Positions 1-5,690 of a stretch of DNA of 8,467 nucleotides are shown one piece after another. This stretch comes from Bryobacterales bacterium (GTDB lineage: Bacteria; Acidobacteriota; Terriglobia; Bryobacterales; Bryobacteraceae): NCBI GenBank assembly GCA_016789785.1, contig JAEUQE010000304.1:1-8467 (forward strand), given 5' to 3'. How positions within the stretch are numbered: the first letter of the stretch is position 1; every line of letters starts with the position of its first letter. The notes beneath the pieces are model-generated. The model ran no database searches. It had not been told where the DNA came from and saw only the letters and a list, made by a program, of their open reading frames with translations. Position numbers and translations under genes: made by a program.

Positions 1-1098
1 GGAGCACAGGACGGGCGCCTGTTTGTCTCTTCGGACCGCGGTTTGAACTGGCAGACTTACAGTTTCGCCGATGCGGGGCCCGTACGCGGGTTGTTCATCC
101 ATCCTGGCGATTGGCGAAGCGCCATAGCGGTCACGCAGAACCGTGTGTTGCGTACCAACAACGGTGGCCAGCTCTGGGACGACATTACGGCGGGTGTGGG
201 GGTAAATGATCTGCGCGGTGTTGCGGTGGATGCTGCATCAGGAACCATTTATCTCGCCAGTGCCAAAGGCGTGTTCTTTGGGTTCACGGATCTCCAGAAC
301 CTGACGGCTGCGCCTCAATGGCGGCGGCTGGCATTGCCAGTCCGCGCGCCAGTAGCCGACATTCGCCTCGACGAGGCGGGGAATCAGATCTTCGCGCTGG
401 CCGAAGGATTTGGAATGTACGCCGCGATGGCGCCCCACAGATTGCGGGATTTGGCCGTGGTGAATGCCGCGGACTTCAGTTCCAGACCCGCGGCGCCGGG
501 AAGTCTGTTGAGTATTCTGGGCGGACGTTTTGAGACCGTGCGCACTGCCGGAGCGGCTGGTGGGCTAACCGTGCCCGTGCTGGGCCGCTCGAACGCGGAG
601 ACGCAAATTCAGGTACCGTTCGAGGCGAATGGCGAGACCCTGCAGTTGAGCCTGGAGGCAGCAGGTGTGTCGCGGCAACTGGGCCTCCCGCTGTCGCGGC
701 TTTCGCCTGCGATCTTCATCGATCGCGACGGCGCGCCGCTGTTGCTGGACGCCGATAGTGGGACGGCTTTGGATGCGGCGAATCCGGCGAAATCAGGAGC
801 CCGGATTCAGATCCTGGCTACAGGTTTGGGGGCGGTCGACCCGCCCTGGCCGTCGGGTGTGGCTGCGCCGGGTGACGGCTCCGCGGCAAAGGGAGTGCCA
901 AGAGTGGTTGCCCCGGTAACCGTAATGGTGGATCGTCAGCCCGTGGCGGTCACGCGGGCGACGCTTGCCCCGGGCTACATCGGCTTCTACTTGATCGAAG
1001 TGGAGTTGCCGAAACTGGTCAACGCCGGCCCCGCCGAACTGTACCTCACGGCTGGGAATCAACCAAGTAATCGCGTGACGCTGTACCTTGCACCGTAA
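1..1098 (+). CDS. BNR-repeat surface/secreted protein with Solibacter-type C-terminal domain (5' truncated)
   Basis: The frame is open from the first base of the window to TAA at 1096-1098, so the start lies upstream and 365 residues are visible. An internal TTG at 43 is not needed as a start because coding continues before it. Residues 10-17 (SSDRGLNW) fit the Asp-box pattern S-x-D-x-G-x-x-W of BNR/sortilin-like beta-propellers, and a second, degenerate copy (TNNGGQLW) lies at about 52-59. From about residue 150 (DLAVVNAADF, then APGSLLSILGGRF) to the end (SNRVTLYLAP) runs a block of about 215 residues. It matches my memory of the Solibacter uncharacterised C-terminal domain (TIGR03437), found at the end of many large exported acidobacterial proteins. 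I infer a cell-surface or secreted protein with a propeller N-terminal part. Ligand or enzymatic activity cannot be told, since Asp boxes are structural and most of the propeller is outside the window. Confidence 0.85.
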   Translation, partial: GAQDGRLFVSSDRGLNWQTYSFADAGPVRGLFIHPGDWRSAIAVTQNRVLRTNNGGQLWDDITAGVGVNDLRGVAVDAASGTIYLASAKGVFFGFTDLQNLTAAPQWRRLALPVRAPVADIRLDEAGNQIFALAEGFGMYAAMAPHRLRDLAVVNAADFSSRPAAPGSLLSILGGRFETVRTAGAAGGLTVPVLGRSNAETQIQVPFEANGETLQLSLEAAGVSRQLGLPLSRLSPAIFIDRDGAPLLLDADSGTALDAANPAKSGARIQILATGLGAVDPPWPSGVAAPGDGSAAKGVPRVVAPVTVMVDRQPVAVTRATLAPGYIGFYLIEVELPKLVNAGPAELYLTAGNQPSNRVTLYLAP

Positions 1099-1146
1099 CC
1101 GGTGCGTCCAATAATACGTATTTCGAAGAGGGGACTGGAACGACAC

Positions 1147-1716
1147 ATGTTGCGTTTGATTGGACTGCTTGCCCTGGTAGCCATCACCGCGCCTGCGCAA
1201 ACCACCGGCGCTAAAAAGCCGGAGAAACTGGCGCCCTACTATCCGACACCCGAGTTCGTGGTGGAGAAAATGCTGCAATTCGGCGGCTTGAAGCGGGGCG
1301 AGCGGATGTTCGACCTCGGTAGCGGCGATGGACGCCTGGTGATCATGGCCGCCCAGAAGTTCGGCGCCACGGCGACCGGCGTCGAGATGGATGACGATTT
1401 GTGGAAGCAGAGTTCGAACAAGATCCGGAGCCTGGGCCTGGAGAAGAATGCACGCATCATCCACGGCGATATCTTCGCGCAGGACTATTCATCGGCGAAC
1501 ATGCTGACTGTGTATCTGCTACCGTCGTCCAACGACAAGGTGCGGCCGATGCTCGAAAAGCAGCTCAAGGAAGGCACTCGCATCGTTTCCCACGACTTCG
1601 AGTTTGCCGGCTGGAAGCCCGAGAAGACGGAGACCATTGAGGATGACGGCGAGGGCCGCAGCCACACGTTGTATCTGTACCGGGTGCCGAAGAAGGCCGG
1701 CGTGGCCCGGGACTAG
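1147..1716 (+). CDS. class I SAM-dependent methyltransferase with N-terminal signal/anchor sequence
   Basis: The protein has 189 residues if translation starts at ATG 1147. I prefer this start because it gives a clean hydrophobic leader (residues 1-18, ending APAQ) and follows a purine-rich stretch (GAGGGG, about 1129-1134). A GTG at 1102 in frame would add 15 residues with an arginine-rich extension. Motif I of Rossmann methyltransferases is clear: DLGSGDG at 56-62. An acidic residue closes the second strand (GVEMD, E80), and GDIF (107-110) and YLLPSSN (123-129) follow, then GTRIVSHDF (143-151). The YPTPEFVVEKML start of the domain and the YLLPS and VSHDF segments resemble small methyltransferases related to the FAM173/ATPSC-KMT lysine methyltransferase group. 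That likeness is from memory. The substrate is unknown. It lies 48 nt behind the surface-protein gene in the same direction and may be cotranscribed. An export-type leader on a SAM-dependent enzyme is odd; the segment may be a membrane anchor instead. Confidence 0.85.
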   Translation: MLRLIGLLALVAITAPAQTTGAKKPEKLAPYYPTPEFVVEKMLQFGGLKRGERMFDLGSGDGRLVIMAAQKFGATATGVEMDDDLWKQSSNKIRSLGLEKNARIIHGDIFAQDYSSANMLTVYLLPSSNDKVRPMLEKQLKEGTRIVSHDFEFAGWKPEKTETIEDDGEGRSHTLYLYRVPKKAGVARD

Positions 1717-1736
1717 CAAGGATGCCGGAAATCCCG

Positions 1737-1756
1737 TTCCTCCGGTGATCCGGGAA
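1737..1756. terminator. weak hairpin between convergent genes
   Basis: Between the methyltransferase stop (1716) and the vapC stop (1765) a short imperfect stem can form. TTC and CCGG on the left, with a 2-nt bulge (1740-1741), pair with CCGG-GAA on the right around the loop TGAT. It has no T-tract on either side. Its position between converging genes is what suggests a bidirectional terminator; the structure alone is weak. Confidence 0.2.
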
Positions 1757-1764
1757 GCAGGAAT

Positions 1765-2157
1765 TCAGACAACAACCTGAAGTCCGAGGTATTTGACGAA
1801 CGGATCGAAGTCCCGGTCGTTGTGGAGCAGCCGGTAGCCCTCCTTGATGCAGCATGTCGCGATGAGACAATCCATCGTCTTTCGCACGGTGATTCCCATA
1901 CTTCGTAGAGTGCGGAAGTTCTGAGCCGATCGGACAGCGATCTCCCAGCCGCCGATCGGCACGCAGGGCATGAGTGACATGAGTCTGCGAGCCGTCTGGA
2001 AGTCCTGTTCCAGTGGAAAGCCCTGCAGTACCTCGGCAAGAATCAAGTCACCGATAAGGATTTGTTCCGTTTCGATGAGACGGTCCAGCACTGCCGCAGG
2101 GTAGCTCTCGTTCCCACGGAAGTAGTCAATCCATACGCTGGAATCGGCGAGAATCAC
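1765..2157 (-). CDS. vapC: type II toxin VapC, PIN-domain ribonuclease
   Basis: The 130-residue protein is the usual length for a VapC. The acidic residues of a PIN-domain Mg2+ site are in place: D5 (ILADSSVWID), E42 (ILAEVLQGF), D96 (TMDCLIAT), and D114/D116 in the segment LLHNDRDFDPF. PIN toxins cut RNA, in characterised cases tRNA or 23S rRNA; the target here cannot be predicted. The start is GTG at 2157-2155, inside a GTGA that also contains the stop of vapB. The toxin is therefore translationally coupled to the antitoxin, the normal gene order for vapBC. No strong Shine-Dalgarno precedes it, only GAGA-type purines, which fits coupling. All active-site residues are present, so the toxin appears intact. 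It converges on the methyltransferase gene with 48 nt between the stops. Confidence 0.93.
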   Translation of the reverse strand: MILADSSVWIDYFRGNESYPAAVLDRLIETEQILIGDLILAEVLQGFPLEQDFQTARRLMSLMPCVPIGGWEIAVRSAQNFRTLRSMGITVRKTMDCLIATCCIKEGYRLLHNDRDFDPFVKYLGLQVVV

Positions 2158-2348
2158 GAGTCTCGTCTCATCTCATCGAGATCGCCCACCCAATTGAGCT
2201 TGCCGCGGAACTTGCGGATCTCCTGCTGCTGGCTGACACGCAGAAGCATGCGCAAGCCTTCCTCTACCGCTTCGCGCTTCGTTTTCAAGCCCGTTGCCCG
2301 GAGAGTGTCTTTCATGAGCTTGTCGTCGATCACGATATTGGTTCGCAT
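2154..2348 (-). CDS. vapB: type II antitoxin VapB
   Basis: The protein has 64 residues and opens with MRTNIVIDDKLM, the beta-strand start typical of the VapB family with a ribbon-helix-helix DNA-binding fold (the VapB_antitoxin family, as I recall it). LKTKREAVEEGLRMLL (about 21-36) supplies the second helix. The C-terminal tail (RGKLNWVGDLDEMR, about 48-61) is the kind of segment that wraps the PIN toxin and blocks its active site. The ATG at 2348-2346 is preceded by AGGAG (2364-2360, read on the minus strand) with an 11-nt gap, which supports this start. It overlaps vapC by 4 nt. A perfect inverted repeat spans its start codon and leader, which argues for autorepression by the VapBC complex. 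It lies 59 nt downstream of the glcF stop on the same strand but has a plausible promoter of its own. Confidence 0.93.
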   Translation of the reverse strand: MRTNIVIDDKLMKDTLRATGLKTKREAVEEGLRMLLRVSQQQEIRKFRGKLNWVGDLDEMRRDS

Positions 2349-2382
2349 GATGTGTATCGCTCCTGCTATCCATACACATCAT
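2347..2382 (-). promoter_or_regulatory. putative VapBC operator: perfect 11-bp inverted repeat
   Basis: ATGATGTGTAT at 2347-2357 is exactly repeated in inverted form, ATACACATCAT, at 2372-2382, with a 14-nt spacer (2358-2371). The arm-to-arm centre distance is 25 bp. The downstream arm includes two bases of the vapB start codon, the spacer contains the AGGAG ribosome-binding site, and the upstream arm overlaps the putative -10 element. VapBC complexes commonly autorepress by binding inverted repeats in their own promoter, so this is the obvious operator candidate. An RNA hairpin would need transcription to start upstream of 2382, which the -10 position does not favour. Confidence 0.7.
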
Positions 2383-2386
2383 AACA
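2378..2386 (-). promoter_or_regulatory. putative extended -10 promoter for vapBC
   Basis: Read on the minus strand the sequence is TGTTATGAT: a TGn extension followed by TATGAT, five of six matches to the sigma-70 -10 consensus. No good -35 hexamer lies 16-18 bp upstream, which is acceptable for an extended -10 promoter. Transcription would begin near 2371, giving a leader of about 23 nt to the vapB ATG and placing the two operator arms on either side of the start site. Confidence 0.45.
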
Positions 2387-2407
2387 CAAGCAGACAAACG
2401 CGGCCCT

Positions 2408-3700
2408 TTAGCGGTAAGCCTCGTCCAGGATCTCGATGACGTGGGCGACGCGCTGGCCTTTGCCATGCATTGCAACGCCGGCGCGAAGTTGGAGCATGCA
2501 ACCGGTGTTGGCGGTGGCGATCACTCCGGCGGAAGTCGAATTCGCGTACTCCATCTTACGGTCGAGCACTTCCATCGACATCTCGGTCTGCAGCACGTTG
2601 TAAATGCCGGCGCTGCCACAGCAGACATCGGCGAACGGCATTTCCTTGAATTCCAGGCCAGGGACGGCTTTGAGCAACTTACGCGGCGCGGCCTTGATCT
2701 TCTGCCCATGCGCGAGGTGACAGGAATCCTGATAAGTCACGGAAATCTTCAACGGACGCATCCGCGGATTTAGCTCGATACCCGCAAGAAACTCATTGAC
2801 ATCTTTCATCCGATCCACGAAGCGCCGCGCCTTCTCCCGGTAAGCCTCCTCGTGTTCGAGTAACTCATGATACTCCTTGAGCGTGGAGCCGCAGCCCGCG
2901 GAGTTGGTCAGAATCGCGTCAAAACCGGCATCGGCCAGGGCATCCACGTTCTGCCGCGCCAGGCGCCGCGCGTCATCCCGAATCCCGGAATGCAGGTGAA
3001 GCGCGCCGCAACAGGTCTGGCTTGCGGGGACGTGCACCTCACAACCATTCTTCTGGAGCACGCGGACGGTTGCTTCATGCAGACGGGCGAAGCTCACATT
3101 GGCGATGCAGCCGCCGAGCAGCGCAACCTTGTGGCGCCGCTCTCCTTCAGCGGGGAAGACCTTGCCGTAGGAATCAAAGAACGTGGGGAACTCAGCGGGA
3201 GGGGCGAGTTTCTCGATCTCGCCCATCTTTCCAAAGGCCTTCAGCAGACCCGTGGATCGCGCGACTGACTGCATGCCCGTATTCTGATAGAGCCACACCA
3301 TGCGCGCGGCCAGCTTCAGCAGCATAGGCGAGGGCAGCAACTTGCCAAAAATGAAGTTTCGCAGCAGCTTCACATGGAAGGGGCGCTCGACACGGGCTTC
3401 GATGTCGGCGCGCGCGGCTTCGATGAGGCGGCCATATTGCACACCAGAGGGGCAAGCCGTCTCGCAACCCCGGCAGGCAAGGCACAGATCCATGTGCTCG
3501 AGATAAGAGGGCGTGAGGGGCGCACCCTCGGCCACCTGCACCATCTGATAGATGCGTCCGCGCGGCGAGTCCATCTCCACGCCAAGCACCCGGTAGGTCG
3601 GGCAGGCGTTGAGGCACAGCCCACAGTGCACGCATCGATCGAGATCGATCTGCTGAGGCTTGTCATGCGCCTGATAGATTGGCAGGTCAGATACGGCCAT
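2408..3700 (-). CDS. glcF: glycolate oxidase iron-sulfur subunit GlcF
   Basis: The 430-residue protein has two [4Fe-4S] ferredoxin-type cysteine sets near the N-terminus: C23, C26, C29, C33-P (CVHCGLCLNACP) and C73, C76, C79, C83-P (CLACRGCETACP). Two cysteine-rich CCG domains follow, one with C198, C230-C231-G232 and C270, the other with C327, C360-C361-G362 and C401. This order and length are those of GlcF, which takes electrons from the flavin subunits of glycolate oxidase and passes them to the membrane quinone pool as glycolate becomes glyoxylate. The ATG at 3700 follows a strong GGGAGG (3710-3705) at a tight 4-nt spacing. The gene overlaps the end of glcE by 14 nt, so the two are surely one transcription unit. 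All cluster ligands are present. The lactate-utilisation iron-sulfur protein LutA is related but shorter and lacks the ferredoxin region, so GlcF is the better call. Confidence 0.93.
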   Translation of the reverse strand: MAVSDLPIYQAHDKPQQIDLDRCVHCGLCLNACPTYRVLGVEMDSPRGRIYQMVQVAEGAPLTPSYLEHMDLCLACRGCETACPSGVQYGRLIEAARADIEARVERPFHVKLLRNFIFGKLLPSPMLLKLAARMVWLYQNTGMQSVARSTGLLKAFGKMGEIEKLAPPAEFPTFFDSYGKVFPAEGERRHKVALLGGCIANVSFARLHEATVRVLQKNGCEVHVPASQTCCGALHLHSGIRDDARRLARQNVDALADAGFDAILTNSAGCGSTLKEYHELLEHEEAYREKARRFVDRMKDVNEFLAGIELNPRMRPLKISVTYQDSCHLAHGQKIKAAPRKLLKAVPGLEFKEMPFADVCCGSAGIYNVLQTEMSMEVLDRKMEYANSTSAGVIATANTGCMLQLRAGVAMHGKGQRVAHVIEILDEAYR

Positions 3701-4817
3701 ACATCCTCCCCAAATTCAGCAGATGATCCGGGTCGAACATTTTCTTCACCTTTTCCATCAAGGCAAAGCTGGAATCCACCTCCGGCCACATGACCAGGGA
3801 GGGCTCGCGATGCTCGGGACCGAATTCCATGACGGCTCTGCCGGTGGGGTAGGCCTTGGGCGCATCGGCAGCGCTGGCGAGGTGAGCGTAGCTGACGCCG
3901 TTGGCTGCACGTGCGATCACACTGCCGGGCAGCCGGTTCAGGCAGGCTTCAAGGTCCTTAAGCGGCGTGGAGACGCGCACGATCGCGCCCGAGGGATTCG
4001 ATTCGAGAAAGCGCGAGGGGAACTCCTGCACATATCCCCAGAACGCGTGTTCGTCGCCGCCTTCCAACATCTGCGCGCCTTTCAGTTCCCGTTGATAACG
4101 GTCGAGCACAGCGGCGTTGCCGGAGACTCCGATGGCCAGAATCCAAGAGTTGCGGCCGAAGCCGGATGCGGCCGCGGGATTGAGCAGATCGACCGCTGTG
4201 GCCACCAGAACACCTCGCAGCAGACGGTCGCGAATGGCGATCGCTTCGGAGGCGGAGGCCGATTCGAAAAGAAACGTACGCGTGCCCGGCGGTTTCGGAA
4301 TGAGCTTGAAGTTGACCGACGCAATCACGCCCAAGGTGCCGAGCGAGCCGATCAGCAACTTAGCCATGTCGAGCCCGGCGACGTTCTTCACCACCATGCC
4401 GCCGGACTGCACGAGCTTGCCCTGGACGGTGGCGAAGGTCATGCCGATGACAAGGTCGCGAGCCGTGCCAAACAGACGGCGGCGCGGGCCACTGGAGTTG
4501 GCGGCGATCACTCCACCGACCGTCGCACCGGCGGCGAAGGGCGGGTCAATGGGGACCATCATTCCATCGGCGGCAAGCAACTCCGTGAAACGCGCATAGG
4601 GCATTCCCGCACCCACGCTGATGGTGAGATCCTTCGGCTCATACTGGAGCGTCTGATCGAGACCGGCAGTGGAGATGACAACATCGGTGGGCTGAATCGC
4701 ACCGCCGGCGCGATGCTTGGTGTTGTTGCCTTCGATACGAATGGTGCGCCCGGCAGTCGACGCTGCGAGCAAGGCCTCGGCGAGTTCCTCGGGACTTCTC
4801 GGGATGATCTTCGGCAT
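3687..4817 (-). CDS. glcE: glycolate oxidase FAD-binding subunit GlcE
   Basis: The 376-residue protein is a PCMH/FAD_binding_4-type flavoprotein. The N-terminal FAD-binding half shows VVISTAGLDQTLQYEP (46-61), LTISVGAGMPYARFTELL (64-81), PFAAGATVGGVIAANSSGP (93-111) and GGMVVKNVAGLDMAKLLIGSLGTLGVI (139-165). It ends with MFDPDHLLNLGRMYGRI, the FDP-x-x-x-LN-x-GR tail of this fold. The short length and the glcF gene directly downstream identify it as GlcE, not the longer GlcD. In Escherichia coli GlcD, GlcE and GlcF are all needed for glycolate oxidase activity (established knowledge). Here no glcD precedes it: upstream is a permease remnant. The ATG at 4817 has no clear Shine-Dalgarno, and I found no convincing promoter in the 82 nt before it. 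The antisense frame opposite is long but is a shadow. Confidence 0.9.
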   Translation of the reverse strand: MPKIIPRSPEELAEALLAASTAGRTIRIEGNNTKHRAGGAIQPTDVVISTAGLDQTLQYEPKDLTISVGAGMPYARFTELLAADGMMVPIDPPFAAGATVGGVIAANSSGPRRRLFGTARDLVIGMTFATVQGKLVQSGGMVVKNVAGLDMAKLLIGSLGTLGVIASVNFKLIPKPPGTRTFLFESASASEAIAIRDRLLRGVLVATAVDLLNPAAASGFGRNSWILAIGVSGNAAVLDRYQRELKGAQMLEGGDEHAFWGYVQEFPSRFLESNPSGAIVRVSTPLKDLEACLNRLPGSVIARAANGVSYAHLASAADAPKAYPTGRAVMEFGPEHREPSLVMWPEVDSSFALMEKVKKMFDPDHLLNLGRMYGRI

Positions 4818-4899
4818 TCGAAATCACTATGATGTCACAGTTGCGATTCCGATCCACCGGCTGGCGAACATGCCGCAATCCAGGCCGTGATCAGGCGAT

Positions 4900-5190
4900 T
4901 CAATCACGGCGAAGCGCAGTGGACGGGTCCACTTGTGAGGCGTGCCATGCGGGAACCGCGGTGGCCGCAAGCATCACCAGAGCCAACACGGTGAGTGCCG
5001 CGGCGAGCACCAGCGGATCGTTCACGGTGCCTCCTGGAAACCGTTCCTCGAATTGCACCGCCGATGCCGATGGCAGCCAGCAATCCGGCGGCGAGTCCAG
5101 CCGAGGCCAGCATCGCGCCACGGCGGATGACGAGCCCTTGCACCTCGCGCGGACTTGCGCCCAATGCCAGACGGATCCCGATCCATGTTT
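4900..5190 (-). pseudogene. C-terminal remnant of an ADOP/MacB-type ABC transporter permease, frameshifted
   Basis: Two overlapping minus-strand frames together rebuild the end of an FtsX/MacB-like permease. In one frame, WIGIRLALGASPREVQGLVI, then a run of small hydrophobic residues (AGLAAGLLAAIGIGGAI), match the conserved E-IGIR-ALGA segment and the following transmembrane helix. Near 5040-5065 the homology moves to the other frame: GGTVNDPLVLAAALTVLALV, a last helix, then PAWHASQVDPSTALRRD and TGA at 4900-4902. The P-A-x-x-A-x-x-V-D-P-x-x-A-L-R ending is diagnostic for this permease family, which in Acidobacteria is expanded as ADOP (acidobacterial duplicated orphan permease). Only about 95 codons survive of a protein that is normally about 800 residues, and sequence upstream of about 5190 does not continue the family in any frame. 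It is therefore a decayed fragment even if the frameshift were a sequencing error. Confidence 0.8.
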
Positions 5191-5238
5191 CAAGTTGCGG
5201 AGAACCGTATCCATGGAGGGCTCGGTTCAGGCTAACGC

Positions 5239-5277
5239 CAATACTCTTCACTTTCGCATCTTGGCGCCCAGCACCTC
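5239..5277 (+). repeat. short dispersed repeat, copy 1
   Basis: This 39-nt stretch, beginning CAATACTCTTCAC and ending GCACCTC, aligns with 8430-8467 in the same orientation. The alignment has one gap and seven mismatches, about 79% identity by hand count. It lies just upstream (in minus-strand sense) of the permease remnant. The two copies flank the palindrome cluster and the whole receptor gene. No function is recognised. Confidence 0.5.
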
Positions 5278-5425
5278 ACGGTAGCGCACGGCTTCAGCCT
5301 GCGCGCCGAGATTCGTCGCGGTGCAGGGCGAGGTGAACGAAAACGCAGGATCGTACAGGTACTTCGAGCCTAACGCCCTTCGGCCGCCGTCGCCGCCAGG
5401 AGCGACTCCCAGGCCCCGGGCACGG

Positions 5426-5447
5426 GCCTCGACAAGATTGTCGAGGC
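5426..5447. repeat. palindrome 1: 10-bp perfect stem, 2-nt loop
   Basis: GCCTCGACAA and TTGTCGAGGC pair perfectly around a central GA. There is no T-tract after it on either strand, so an intrinsic terminator is not supported. It is the first of three adjacent palindromes. Confidence 0.75.
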
Positions 5448-5448
5448 G

Positions 5449-5464
5449 GCAGACTGAAGTCTGC
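5449..5464. repeat. palindrome 2: 7-bp perfect stem, 2-nt loop
   Basis: GCAGACT and AGTCTGC pair perfectly around a central GA, only one base after palindrome 1. Short palindromes of this kind suggest a REP-like dispersed element, but genome-wide copies cannot be seen from here. Confidence 0.7.
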
Positions 5465-5469
5465 GTTAC

Positions 5470-5507
5470 CGTAGCCGAGTCCCGAGTCCTCGGGACGCTT
5501 GGCTACG
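5470..5507. repeat. palindrome 3: compound stem-loop
   Basis: An inner perfect 8-bp stem, GTCCCGAG (5479-5486) with CTCGGGAC (5489-5496), closes on a 2-nt TC centre. An outer 7-bp stem, CGTAGCC (5470-5476) with GGCTACG (5501-5507), is separated from it by an asymmetric internal loop (2 nt and 4 nt). It lies five bases after palindrome 2. Confidence 0.75.
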
Positions 5508-5653
5508 CCCTAACTGGACTCGAAGTAGCTTTGGGAGGGACGCTTTCATCCGCGGGCGGTTGGCAGGTTCCGAGACGGTGAATGCGTCTTTCCTTCTTCT
5601 TGAGTTTTTCGTTCGGACCCGCATCCAGGGAGCGGCGTTGCTCGTAGACTCTC

Positions 5654-5680
5654 GTAGCACCGACCGAAAATGCGTGCTAC
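5654..5680 (+). other. hairpin in the receptor leader
   Basis: GTAGCAC (5654-5660) and GTGCTAC (5674-5680) form a 7-bp stem with a 13-nt loop, ending one base before the GGAG Shine-Dalgarno at 5682-5685. The upstream in-frame ATG at 5670 lies in the loop and would be masked, which fits the choice of ATG 5691 as the real start. A regulatory role is only a guess. Confidence 0.35.
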
Positions 5681-5690
5681 TGGAGCAGCA

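Larger units (their letters stand above)
4818..5690. other. gene-free interval with remnant and repeats
   Basis: This interval of about 870 bp separates the divergently oriented glcE and the TonB-receptor gene and contains no intact coding sequence. From left to right it holds the glcE upstream region with no recognisable promoter, a frameshifted permease remnant (about 4900-5190, minus), a 39-nt repeat copy (5239-5277), an anonymous stretch (5278-5425), a palindrome cluster (5426-5507), a looser inverted repeat (5534-5593), and the receptor leader with a small hairpin (5654-5680). Short open frames on both strands here are rich in Arg and Pro, run through palindromes and match nothing I recognise. 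Confidence 0.7.

Noticed and set aside
1102..1146. GTG at 1102 as the methyltransferase start
   Set aside because: It would place an Arg-rich stretch before the hydrophobic leader and sits only 3 nt after the previous stop without a ribosome-binding site of its own in a normal position. ATG 1147 gives a cleaner N-terminus, though translational coupling at 1102 is not fully excluded.
793..1464. Minus-strand open frame of 223 codons across the end of the BNR protein and the methyltransferase
   Set aside because: It crosses two well-supported plus-strand genes and their spacer, and its translation resembles no family.
2347..2382. Reading the vapB inverted repeat as an RNA thermometer or riboswitch-like hairpin
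   Set aside because: The best -10 element places the transcription start inside the repeat, so the upstream arm would not be transcribed from its own promoter. A DNA operator fits better.
3723..4832. Long open frame (369 codons) on the plus strand opposite glcE
   Set aside because: It is a mirror of glcE. The translation is Gly/His/Arg-rich with no domain, while glcE shows the full FAD-binding motif set.
4818..4899. Promoter for glcE (CATAGT-like -10 near 4826-4831)
   Set aside because: Only four of six bases match, there is no TGn extension, and nothing resembling a -35 element lies at 16-18 bp.
5252..5505. Minus-strand stop-free stretch ending REVLGAKMRK, considered as a gene tail
   Set aside because: There is no credible start codon or domain, and it includes palindrome sequence. 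Only the last part is shared with the repeat at the window end, so it is listed as a repeat and not as a gene.
5321..5581. Plus-strand open frame of 86 codons upstream of the receptor
   Set aside because: It runs straight through the three palindromes, is Arg/Pro/Ser-rich, and has no good ribosome-binding site or recognisable domain.
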